From Nocardioides nitrophenolicus (GTDB lineage: Bacteria; Actinomycetota; Actinomycetes; Propionibacteriales; Nocardioidaceae), in the NCBI RefSeq assembly GCF_016907515.1, contig NZ_JAFBBY010000001.1:3100001-3164000 (forward strand): 64,000 bases of DNA, read 5' to 3'. Under the pieces are notes generated by a model, which saw nothing but the letters and a program-made list of their open reading frames with translations, searched no databases and was not told the DNA's origin. The translations under genes and the position numbers were made by a program. Shown in pieces: positions 24,501 through 32,618 of this stretch (positions are counted from its first letter, which is position 1; the number at the start of each line of letters is the position of its first letter).

Positions 24501-24598
24501 CCGGTTATTCCTGCACTTGTCGGGTTCTTCCTGCACTTGTCGGGCGTTGCAACGCCCGACAAGTGACAGTTTCGCCGGTCGACCGGCGATTCCTGCAC
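24481..24598. repeat. Nested palindromic repeat between convergent genes
   Basis: The outer arms at 24481-24504 and 24575-24598 are inverted copies (23 of 24 identical, GTGCAGGAATCGCCGGT...). Inside, 24534-24565 is a perfect 32-bp palindrome (CACTTGTCGGGCGTTG and its complement) without a loop. TTCCTGCACTTGTCGGG is also directly repeated at 24508-24524 and 24528-24544. The left arm encodes the last residues and supplies the TGA of the YibE/F gene; the right arm ends 10 nt before the eccC stop. It can act as a bidirectional terminator but is far more elaborate than one. Confidence 0.85.
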
Positions 24599-24608
24599 AC
24601 CCCGACCG

Positions 24609-27600
24609 TCACAACGACGGATCCGTCCACGCCAGCTGAACCACCTCGGCCCCACGATCCCGCGTGAGCATCTTGCCGCGACCCGCCTGCGCCGGCCCGG
24701 GCCGCAGGTTGCCGATGAGCGCACCCTCGTCGCGGCTGCCGGCGAGCAGGATGCCGGGCATCGCCAGGTCGCGCATGGACTGGATCACCGGCTCGTAGAG
24801 CGCCCGCGACGCGCCACCCGAGCGCCGGGCGACGGCGATGTGGAGGCCTACGTCGCGGGCCTGGGCCATCAGCGGCTGGAGCAGGGCGACGGGCGAGCTC
24901 TGCTGGGTGGCGACCAGGTCGTAGTCGTCGACCACGACGAACACCTCGGCGCCCTTCCACCAGGAGCGGTTGCGCAGCTGCTCGGGGGTCACGTCGGGTC
25001 CCGGGATCCGGTTCTGCAGGTACGTCGCCAGGTCGTTGAGCGCCGGCTGGGCCTGGGTCGCGGAGGTGAGGTAGTTGAGCAGGTACTCCTCGGGCACCTC
25101 GCCGAGCAGCGAGCGGCGGTAGTCGACGAGCAGGATCTGCGCCTCGGCAGGGGTGCGGGTGCGCATGATCTCCTGGCAGTACGTGCGCAGCAGGTTGGTC
25201 TTGCCGGACTTGCCGTCGCCGAACAGCAGCAGGTGGGGCTCGGCGTCGACATCCAACCCCACGGGGGCCAGCTCCTTCTCGTTGATGGCGAGCAGCACCT
25301 GGCGCTGGGGCGGGGTGCCGGCCTGGGCCCGGACCTCGTCGAGGGTGATCTTGTCGGGCAGCAGCCGCAGCTTCGGCCCGGCCGGTCCGCGCCACGCGGT
25401 CGCGACGGCGTTGATCATCGCTTCCACGCCGTCGCCGAGGGTCTCGACGGCGTCGTCGGCGTCGATGCGGGGCAGCGCGCCGAGGAAGTGCAGCTTGCCC
25501 GGCACCAGGCCGCGTCCGGGGCGGTTGCCGGGGACCAGGGCCGCCACCTTGCGGTCGATCTCGGAGTCGATCGGGTCGCCGAGGCGCAGCTCGAGGCGGG
25601 TGCCGATCAGGTCGCGCATCGCGGCCCGGAAGTCGGGCCAGCGGGTCGCGCCGGTGACGATGTGGAGGCCGAAGGTGAGGCCGCGCCCGGCGAGCTGCTG
25701 GATCTCCAGCTCGAGGTCGTCGAAGTCGGAGCGCAGCGTGCCCCAGCCGTCGATGACCAGGAAGACGTCGCCGTACCCGTCGTCGGCCCGGCCCTGGCCG
25801 CGGCGGCTGCGGTAGGTCTCGATCGAGTCGATGCCCTGGCTGCGGAAGTAGCGCTCCCGGCGGTCGACGATGCCCTTGACCTCGGCGACGATCCGGCGTA
25901 CGACCTCGGGCTCGGAGCGGGTGCCGACGCCCGCGACGTGGGGGAGCGCGGTCATCGGGGCGAAGGTGCCGCCGCCGAAGTCGAGCACGTAGAACTGCGA
26001 CTCCAGCGGGGTCGTGGTCAGCGACAGGCTGGTCACGATGGTGCGCAGCACCGTGCTCTTGCCGCTGCGCGGTCCACCGACCACCGCGACGTGCCCGGCC
26101 GCGCCGCTCAGGCTGATCGTGAGGGTGTCGCGGCGCTGCTCGCGCGGGCGGTCGACGGTGCCGAGGGGCACGGTCAGGTTGCCGATGCCGCGCCAGTGCG
26201 GCGACACCAGGCCGAGCTCGGGGTGGGGCGCCAGGTCGGGCATCAGCTGGTCGAGCGTGTCGGGCCGGTCGAGCGGCGGCAGCCACACCTGGTGCGCCGC
26301 CGGCCCGCGACCGTCCATCCGCGAGACGGCGACGTCGAGCAGCGACGCACTGCCCTCCGGTACGACGGCCGGTGCCGCGTCGGCGGCCTCCTCGCGCTCC
26401 GGCTCGTCGAAGGTCTGCACCTCCGAGATGGTGAACGGCAGGATGCCGCGCACCTTGCCGCCGCTGTCGCGCACCACCCGGCGCCGGCTGGTCTCCGGCG
26501 GCCCCGACACGTAGGCGGCCTTGAACCGGGTCATCGTGGTCGGGTCCGGCTTGAGGTAGCCGAGCCCGGGGACCGCCGGCAGCTCGTAGGCGTCAGGGAC
26601 ACCGAGCACCGCGCGGGACTCCTGGGCGCTGAAGGTGCGCAGGCCGATCCGGTACGACAGGTGCGACTCGAGGCCGCGCAGCCGGCCCTCCTCGAGGCGC
26701 TGGGAGGCGAGCAGCAGGTGCAGCCCGAGCGAGCGGCCGAGGCGGCCGATCGCGACGAAGAGGTCGATGAACTCCGGCTTGGCCGACAGCATCTCGGAGA
26801 ACTCGTCGACGACGAGGAACAGCGACGGGAGGGGCGCGAGGTGGGCGGTGGCGGGGTCGCCCGACGTACGGGCCTTCTCGTAGTCGCGGATTGACGCGAA
26901 GTTGCCGGCCTCGCGGAGCAGCTCCTGACGGCGCACCATCTCGCCCGACAGGGCGTCCTGCATGCGGTCGACGAGGGTGAGCTCCTGGGCCAGGTTGGTG
27001 ATCACCGCCGACACGTGGGGCATCTCGGCCATGCCGGCGAAGGTCGCGCCACCCTTGAAGTCGACCAGCACCATGTTGAGCTGCTCGGGGGAGTGGGTCA
27101 TCGCGAGACCGAGCACGAGGGTGCGCAGGAACTCCGACTTGCCGGAGCCGGTCGCGCCGATCACCAGGCCGTGGGGGCCCATGCCCTGCTGGGCGGACTC
27201 CTTGATGTCGAGGTGGACCGGCCCGGCGCCGTCGCCGACGCCGATCGGGACCCGCAGTCGGTCGCGCGCCGGCCTCGGCCGCCAGGCGGTGCCGGGGTCG
27301 AAGCGGTGCACGTCGCCGAGGCCGAGCAGGTCCATGAAGTCGGTCGGGGCGGTCAGGTCGGCCGCCTCCTCGCCGACGGCCGCGCCGGCGCTCGGCGTGA
27401 ACAGCGGCGTGAGCCGCCGGGCCAGCGCCTCGGCGGTCGCGGCGCCGCACTGGTCGCCCTTGGCCCGCACCGGCTCGGTGCGCAGGCGTACGGCGACGAT
27501 CGGCACCGTGTCGGCGTCCGCCCCGGCGTGCGGCTCGATCTCGAGGCGCAGCGCCGTCGGGCTGTCGAGCTCGCCCCAGCGGGCGGGGAGGTCGATGACG

Positions 27601-28739
27601 GTCACGCCGTGGAGGCCGTCGGAGGGGATCAGGTGGTTGCCGGGCGGCAGCTCGGCGCCGTCGGTGACCACGATGATGTGGGGGATCGCGGGCCGCTCGT
27701 CGGCGCCGAACCGGGGGCGCTCGGTCAGGTCGGGCGGCAGCATGGTGGCCAGGTCGCTGAGCGAGGTGGTCACCATCCGGGCCGGGCCGACCGCGTCGTT
27801 GTGGTGCTGGCTGTGGGCGTGGGGCAGCCACTTCACCCAGTCCCAGTGGGCCAGGGTGGCCTCGGTGGCGAGGACCGCGACCTGGAGGTTCTCGGGCGAC
27901 TGGAAGGCGGCCGAGGAGCACAGCAGGGCCCGGGCGAGCGCGCGCGCCTCCTCCTCGTCGCCGCAGACCTCGATCCGGTCGAAGGCCCGCAGGTCGATCG
28001 ACGCCGGCAGGTCGGGCTGCAGGCGGTGGACGACGAGCAGGCGGTGCAGCGCGGACGCGGACGCCGGGTCGACCTCGTCGATCGGCGCGGCCTCCGGCGG
28101 CAGCAGCTCGAGGGCGAGCGGCTGCGCGCACACGCCGTAGCGCACCTGCAGGAAGGCGGGATCGGCCGACGAGCGCTCCCACACCCGGGTGCGGTCCTCG
28201 GCCAGGGAGGGCAGCGCGGTCGGCGCGGGGTGCATCCAGGTCAGCGCCCGGCGCTGCTGGTCGGCGGCGTCGCGGGCGACCTTGCGGACGGTCGCGAGAT
28301 AGCGGAGGTACTCGGTGCGCGAGCCGGTGACCTGCTGCTGGCGCTGCTTCCGCTGCCGGTCGATCTGGACCACGATGAAGCCGAGGGTCGCGAACAGGAA
28401 CATGCCGGCCGCGATGAACCGCAGCGCGGAGTTGCTGCCGGAGCCGCCGAGGCCCGCGACCAAGACGATCGAGCCGAGGCTGCCGAGCATCGGGATGGCG
28501 TTCATCGCCACGCCCGCCGCGCCCTCGCTCGGCTGGAGCTGAGGCGGCGGCTGGAGCTGGAGCTGGCCGCCCGGCAGCTCGGGCCGCTCGCCACGGCTGC
28601 CGCGCTGGGTCAGGCTGCCGGGAGCGGGCGCCGGCGGGGCCATGCGCCGCCCCGGAGGACCGCCGGGCAGGCCGGGGCCGGGTCCGGCGGGAGCGCGGTG
28701 CGCGCCCGGTCCGCCGCCTGGAGTGATGCCCACCGTCAC
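24609..28739 (-). CDS. eccC: Type VII secretion ATPase EccC (FtsK/SpoIIIE type)
   Basis: This fused EccCa+Cb protein is 1376 residues. A Pro/Gly/Gln-rich cytoplasmic tail (1-75) precedes two transmembrane segments (about 78-130). Three FtsK-like ATPase domains follow: Walker A GATGSGKSE (about residue 530) with Walker B LFLVVDEFSE; GGPRSGKST (about 886) with VFLVIDGWG; and GDGKSGKTN (about 1172) with VFVVVDDYD. Only the first has the usual Asp-Glu pair. EccC is the motor of the ESX membrane complex and recognises the C-terminal signal of WXG100 substrates. GTG 28739 is preceded by GGGGA. Divergent from the rest of the ESX locus. Confidence 0.95.
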   Translation of the reverse strand: MTVGITPGGGPGAHRAPAGPGPGLPGGPPGRRMAPPAPAPGSLTQRGSRGERPELPGGQLQLQPPPQLQPSEGAAGVAMNAIPMLGSLGSIVLVAGLGGSGSNSALRFIAAGMFLFATLGFIVVQIDRQRKQRQQQVTGSRTEYLRYLATVRKVARDAADQQRRALTWMHPAPTALPSLAEDRTRVWERSSADPAFLQVRYGVCAQPLALELLPPEAAPIDEVDPASASALHRLLVVHRLQPDLPASIDLRAFDRIEVCGDEEEARALARALLCSSAAFQSPENLQVAVLATEATLAHWDWVKWLPHAHSQHHNDAVGPARMVTTSLSDLATMLPPDLTERPRFGADERPAIPHIIVVTDGAELPPGNHLIPSDGLHGVTVIDLPARWGELDSPTALRLEIEPHAGADADTVPIVAVRLRTEPVRAKGDQCGAATAEALARRLTPLFTPSAGAAVGEEAADLTAPTDFMDLLGLGDVHRFDPGTAWRPRPARDRLRVPIGVGDGAGPVHLDIKESAQQGMGPHGLVIGATGSGKSEFLRTLVLGLAMTHSPEQLNMVLVDFKGGATFAGMAEMPHVSAVITNLAQELTLVDRMQDALSGEMVRRQELLREAGNFASIRDYEKARTSGDPATAHLAPLPSLFLVVDEFSEMLSAKPEFIDLFVAIGRLGRSLGLHLLLASQRLEEGRLRGLESHLSYRIGLRTFSAQESRAVLGVPDAYELPAVPGLGYLKPDPTTMTRFKAAYVSGPPETSRRRVVRDSGGKVRGILPFTISEVQTFDEPEREEAADAAPAVVPEGSASLLDVAVSRMDGRGPAAHQVWLPPLDRPDTLDQLMPDLAPHPELGLVSPHWRGIGNLTVPLGTVDRPREQRRDTLTISLSGAAGHVAVVGGPRSGKSTVLRTIVTSLSLTTTPLESQFYVLDFGGGTFAPMTALPHVAGVGTRSEPEVVRRIVAEVKGIVDRRERYFRSQGIDSIETYRSRRGQGRADDGYGDVFLVIDGWGTLRSDFDDLELEIQQLAGRGLTFGLHIVTGATRWPDFRAAMRDLIGTRLELRLGDPIDSEIDRKVAALVPGNRPGRGLVPGKLHFLGALPRIDADDAVETLGDGVEAMINAVATAWRGPAGPKLRLLPDKITLDEVRAQAGTPPQRQVLLAINEKELAPVGLDVDAEPHLLLFGDGKSGKTNLLRTYCQEIMRTRTPAEAQILLVDYRRSLLGEVPEEYLLNYLTSATQAQPALNDLATYLQNRIPGPDVTPEQLRNRSWWKGAEVFVVVDDYDLVATQQSSPVALLQPLMAQARDVGLHIAVARRSGGASRALYEPVIQSMRDLAMPGILLAGSRDEGALIGNLRPGPAQAGRGKMLTRDRGAEVVQLAWTDPSL

Positions 28740-28903
28740 GCTGCCGTCCCCTGTCGTCGATGCCCGGTCATGCGACGCCGATGATGATAGGACCCGGGTC
28801 CGTCAGGGTAAGGAGAGTCGGAGCGCACGGGGAGAAGGACTACCCTGCGAGCCGGACCTGAACCCCGGTCCGGCACCACGACTCACTCGGGAGGCGAGCA
28901 CTG
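28740..28903. promoter_or_regulatory. Divergent ESX promoter region
   Basis: This 164-nt gap lies between eccC and the eccD-like gene. A perfect 12-bp palindrome GGACCCGGGTCC lies at 28790-28801. TATCAT on the minus strand (just right of 28780) and TACCCT at about 28841-28846 on the plus strand are candidate -10 boxes. A 7-bp hairpin CCGGACC/GGTCCGG (28852-28858 and 28867-28873) falls in the plus-strand leader before the GTG. Confidence 0.45.
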
Positions 28904-30301
28904 GTGAACGGCACGTCCCGTACGCCGGCCCCCGGCACGGTCACCGCGGTGAGCGTGCACGGGCCCCGTGGCGTGCTCGACCTGACGGTGCCGGTCGACG
29001 CCACGCTCGAGGACGTGTCGCGCGCCTACTCCGCCGAGGCGGGCCTGTCCGTCGTGCTGCCGCTCGTGTCCCGCTCCGGTGAGCCGCTGCAGCTGGCCGC
29101 CGTCGTCGGTGACGTCGGCCTGGTCGCCGGCTCGGTCGTGGTCGCGGTCGACCCGTCGGCCCGGCCCGCGCCGCCTCGCAGCCGGTTCCGGTCCGGGGAG
29201 GGCGGGGAGTCCGCCCTGGTCGCGGGCCCGGCCTCGGCCGCCTGGTGCGCGCTCGCCGTCGGCTTCGCCGCGCTCGCCGGCTGGAGCGCGTCCCGGCTGC
29301 CGTCCGACGACCGCTGGCCGGTCGTCGCCGTGCTCCTCGCCGCCGCCGTCGTGGGCTGCCTGCCGATCGGCGTCCTGCGCACCCAGCGGGCGCTGGCCGC
29401 CCCTGCGTACGCCGCGGCGGCGGGTTTCGCACTGGCCTGGGACCCGGTGCCCGAGCGGCTCCCGATCGTCGGGGCCGTCGCGGCTCTCTGTGCGGCCGTG
29501 ACCGCCGGCGTCGCGCGGGCCCTGGCCGAGCACGACAGCCCCGCGGTCGACGGCCTGCGGGTCTGGATCGCCGTGGGAGCGGGCTGGTTCGTCGTCGCCG
29601 GTCTCGGGGTGCTCACCGGCGTTGCGCCGCAGGTCGTGTGGGCGGTGCTCTTCCTCGCGGCGGTGCTCGCCGCCCGCTTCGTGCCCGAGCTGGTGGTCGA
29701 CGTCCCCGACCAGTACCTGCTCGATCTCGAGCGCCTCGCCGTGACCGCGTGGTCGGCGCGGGAGCGACCGACCGGGCGGCGCGGGCGGATCGTCGTCCCG
29801 GAGCAGGCGGTGCGGGCCGTCGCCGACCGGGGTGCCCGGGCAGTCACCGCCGCGGCGAGCGCCGTGCTGGTGGTCGTGGTCGTCACCGTTCCGCTCCTGC
29901 TCGCCAGCGCCGACCTGCCCCTCGACCGCACCGGCGCGCGCTGCCTGGTCGGCTTCGGCGGCGCCACCCTGCTCTTCGCCGCCCGCAGCTACCGCCATGC
30001 CGCCGCCGGCCGCCTCCTGCGCCTGGCCGGCGTGGCGGCGCTGGCCGCGCTCGCCGTGGTCCTGCTCGGGCTCGCGCCCGACGGCCGCGAGCCGGTGACG
30101 CCGCCCGCCGCGGTGGCCGCCGTCGCCGTGGCGCTGGGCGCGGTGCTCGTCCTCGCGGCGGTGTTCGTGGGCCGCGGCTGGCGCTCGGCCTGGTGGTCGC
30201 GGCGGGCCGAGATCGCCGAGGCGGTGTGCGGTGCGTTCGCCGTCGGCTCCCTGGTCGTGGCGGTCGGCTTCTTCCGCTACCTGTGGGAAGTGACGGGCTG
30301 A
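28904..30301 (+). CDS. EccD-like ESX membrane protein (first copy)
   Basis: The protein is 465 residues. An N-terminal ubiquitin-like domain (residues about 12-90; VTAVSVHGPRGVLDLTVPVD) is followed by a basic linker and about eleven hydrophobic segments, the EccD architecture. A cytoplasmic loop with WSARERPTGRRGRIV splits the membrane part. EccD forms dimers that build the channel vestibule of the ESX complex. A second EccD-like gene lies at 31224, so this could be an EccD paralogue or a protein filling the place of EccE, which I do not find. GTG start after GGGAGG. Confidence 0.8.
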   Translation: MNGTSRTPAPGTVTAVSVHGPRGVLDLTVPVDATLEDVSRAYSAEAGLSVVLPLVSRSGEPLQLAAVVGDVGLVAGSVVVAVDPSARPAPPRSRFRSGEGGESALVAGPASAAWCALAVGFAALAGWSASRLPSDDRWPVVAVLLAAAVVGCLPIGVLRTQRALAAPAYAAAAGFALAWDPVPERLPIVGAVAALCAAVTAGVARALAEHDSPAVDGLRVWIAVGAGWFVVAGLGVLTGVAPQVVWAVLFLAAVLAARFVPELVVDVPDQYLLDLERLAVTAWSARERPTGRRGRIVVPEQAVRAVADRGARAVTAAASAVLVVVVVTVPLLLASADLPLDRTGARCLVGFGGATLLFAARSYRHAAAGRLLRLAGVAALAALAVVLLGLAPDGREPVTPPAAVAAVAVALGAVLVLAAVFVGRGWRSAWWSRRAEIAEAVCGAFAVGSLVVAVGFFRYLWEVTG

Positions 30302-30435
30302 GGTTTAGCCCCTCGCGAGGCGGGGGTAGCACCTGACCCGTCGGCTCTTTGGCAGTGCTCGGGGAGCCAGATCGATGGAACCGCAATGCAGGGGCGGGTT
30401 GATGCCGCCCGCCAACCAGCAACCAAGGAGCAGAC

Positions 30436-30759
30436 ATGGCAGGCACTGAGTTCGGTCACGGAGAAGGCGCCCTCAAGAAGGTCGCCGAGCTCGTGGCCAC
30501 CACCAAGCAGGACCTGGTGAAGAAGTCGGGCGAGATGGAGAGCGAGCTCGCGGCGATGAAGCAGGCATGGGTCGGCGGCGGTGGCCTCGCCTTCGAGAAC
30601 GTCAAGAACGCCTGGATCGAGAAGCACAAGGTCGTCACGGCGGCCCTCGACAAGTTCGAGGCGTCCCTCATCGAGACCGAGTCGGACAACATGAACACCG
30701 ACGGCACGATCAGCGGCGACCTCGCCGGCTTCCTGAGCAAGCTCGACGCCCAGTCCTGA
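30436..30759 (+). CDS. WXG100-family ESX substrate (EsxB-like)
   Basis: The protein is 107 residues and forms a helical hairpin around W45-V-G in MKQAWVGGGGLAF. No YxxxD/E signal is present in the C-terminus (LAGFLSKLDAQS). Such proteins are secreted as dimers with a partner, here probably the next gene product, which does carry the signal. AAGGAG precedes the ATG. The 134-nt leader from the eccD-like stop has a CCCGCC/GGCGGG hairpin near 30395-30415 and may hold a separate promoter, fitting high expression of Esx proteins. Confidence 0.9.
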   Translation: MAGTEFGHGEGALKKVAELVATTKQDLVKKSGEMESELAAMKQAWVGGGGLAFENVKNAWIEKHKVVTAALDKFEASLIETESDNMNTDGTISGDLAGFLSKLDAQS

Positions 30760-30795
30760 CCCCCCGACACCCACGAACTCCAGGAGACGAGAACC

Positions 30796-31110
30796 ATGAC
30801 CGGACCTGACTACGGCGCCCTCGACGGACTGCGCGTCAACCACCCCAAGCTCGAGGCCGCGGCCCACAACATGTACGAGACGGCCAAGGCGATGAACGCC
30901 CGCCTCGACCAGCTCGAGAGCGACGCGGCGCAGTACGTCGCGACCTGGGCGCCCGACAGCGCCCAGCGACAGAGCTACGACCAGGCCAAGCTGGCCTGGG
31001 ACTGGGCGATGAAGGAGCTGCTGGACCTGCTCGACGGCGTCTCGAAGACGACCTACCAGTCCAACGCCGACTACATCCAGGCCGACAAGCGCGGCGCGGG
31101 CCGGTTCTGA
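30796..31110 (+). CDS. WXG100-family ESX substrate (EsxA-like) with YxxxD signal
   Basis: The protein is 104 residues, all helical. The turn reads TWAPDSAQ, so the third motif position is Pro instead of Gly. The C-terminus carries Y93-IQA-D97, a YxxxD type VII secretion signal. It follows the EsxB-like gene by 36 nt with its own GGAGA. The pair probably forms a heterodimer recognised by EccC through this tail. Export direction and role are inferred from the family. Confidence 0.9.
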   Translation: MTGPDYGALDGLRVNHPKLEAAAHNMYETAKAMNARLDQLESDAAQYVATWAPDSAQRQSYDQAKLAWDWAMKELLDLLDGVSKTTYQSNADYIQADKRGAGRF

Positions 31111-31223
31111 TCGCGAGCCGGTTGCCCGCCCGCACGGAGGGACCGACCCCGGTGGTCGGTCCCTCCGTTGCTGTCTGCGGTATCTAGGATCGAGCCCCAG
31201 GCTCTCGGGGAAGGGTTGAGCAG

Positions 31224-32612
31224 ATGACACAGGCACCGACGCCGCGCACGAGCACGGCCGTCGCGTCCGGACTGGTCCGGGTCACCGTCACGTCCGGCAC
31301 CCGGCGCGTCGACCTGGTGCTCCCGGGCGCCATCCCGGTCGCCGAGCTGCTGCCCGAGCTGGCCCGCAGCGTCGGGCTCCTCGATCCCGCCACGGTCCAC
31401 GGCGGCTACCGCGTCGGCACCTCCGAGGGTCGGCGTCTGGCCCTCGACACCGGGCTCACCCTGCAGGGCATCGAGGACGGCGGCCTGCTCACCGTCACCG
31501 CCGGCGTCGACGACCCGGCACCGCGGGTCTACGACGACGTGGTCGAGGCGATGACCGACGTGGTCGAGCACGATCTCGAGCCGTGGCACCCGGCCGCGGG
31601 TCGTCGTACGGCACTGGTCGCGGCGGGGCTGTTCCTCGCCCTCGGTGCGGGCGCCCTGCTGGTGCAGCGCGGCTCCGACATCGCCGCCGCCGCGACCGCG
31701 CTGGTCGCCGCCGCGCTCTGCGCCGGCGCGATCGTGCTGTCCCGTGCGCAGGGCGAGCACGAGGCCGGGGTCGGCGTGGCCTGGCTGGGAGCCGGGTACG
31801 CCGCCGTCGCCGGCATCATGTTCACCCCCGACAGCGAGGCGTGGTTCGCCGAGCCGCTCGCCGCGGCCGGCGCGGGAGCGCTGCTCGCGGGCATCGTGTG
31901 CCTGATCGGCCTCGGCCCGGGCCGCACCCTCGCCTTCCCGCCTCTGGTCGTCGGCGCGCTGGCGCTGGGCGTCGGCATCTACGTCCGCTCGACGCCCGAC
32001 GGCCTCGCCCCCGCGCCGCTGCTGACGACGGTGCTGGCGCTCGTGGTGCTCGCCGGCAGCGTCTTCCCGTGGCTCGCGCTCGGCGCGACGACCACCCGCG
32101 TCGACCAGCTCTACTCCGCCGCCGACATCACGGCCGACCCCGACGACATCGAGCGGGAGCGGGTCGCCGCCGACGCCCGGGTCGCCCACGAGATCCTGCT
32201 CGCGATCAGCGGCACGGTCGGTCTGCTGCTCGTCCTGGTCGCGCCGCTGGCGGTCAGCCTCGGCGTCACCGGCACCCTGCTCGCGGTCGACGCCTGCCTG
32301 ATCGTCGTGCTCCGCACCCGCCAGTACCGCACCGGCAGCGAGGTCCTGCTCGGGCTCTCCTCCGGCGTCGCCGGCATCACCGCCACCGCGGTCGCCGTCC
32401 TGGCGTTCCACGCCGACTGGCGCCCGACTCTGGCCGTCGTGCTGGCCGTGGTCGGCGCCGTGCTCCTCGTCGCGACGCTCAGCCCCGCCGCGCCGTCCGT
32501 ACGCCGGGGCCGGCTCGGCGACGTGCTCGAGTCCGTCGCGCTGCTCACCCTGCTCCCGCTCCTCGTCGTCGCGACCGGCCTGTTCGACCAGGTCCGCGAC
32601 TGGATCGGCTGA
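31224..32612 (+). CDS. eccD: ESX integral membrane protein EccD (second copy)
   Basis: The protein is 462 residues. The ubiquitin-like N-terminal domain (about 15-95; VRVTVTSGTRRVDLVLPGAI) includes the EccD/YukD-type strand LQGIEDGGLLTVTA, then a linker and about eleven membrane segments. The loop RVDQLYSAADITADPDDIERE between segments is typical of true EccD. It is followed at 6 nt by eccB and at a further overlap by mycP, the standard ESX order. TAGGAT at about 31183 is a likely -10. Of the two EccD-like proteins this is the more canonical. Confidence 0.88.
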   Translation: MTQAPTPRTSTAVASGLVRVTVTSGTRRVDLVLPGAIPVAELLPELARSVGLLDPATVHGGYRVGTSEGRRLALDTGLTLQGIEDGGLLTVTAGVDDPAPRVYDDVVEAMTDVVEHDLEPWHPAAGRRTALVAAGLFLALGAGALLVQRGSDIAAAATALVAAALCAGAIVLSRAQGEHEAGVGVAWLGAGYAAVAGIMFTPDSEAWFAEPLAAAGAGALLAGIVCLIGLGPGRTLAFPPLVVGALALGVGIYVRSTPDGLAPAPLLTTVLALVVLAGSVFPWLALGATTTRVDQLYSAADITADPDDIERERVAADARVAHEILLAISGTVGLLLVLVAPLAVSLGVTGTLLAVDACLIVVLRTRQYRTGSEVLLGLSSGVAGITATAVAVLAFHADWRPTLAVVLAVVGAVLLVATLSPAAPSVRRGRLGDVLESVALLTLLPLLVVATGLFDQVRDWIG

Positions 32613-32618
32613 TTCTCG

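Noticed and set aside
24481..24598. CRISPR-like array
   Set aside because: Repeats are inverted and overlapping, with no constant spacer length and no cas genes anywhere in the window.
24840..28784. Long plus-strand frames opposite eccC
   Set aside because: These mirror the third-codon-position GC bias of eccC; no motif is visible and the minus strand has three ATPase domains.
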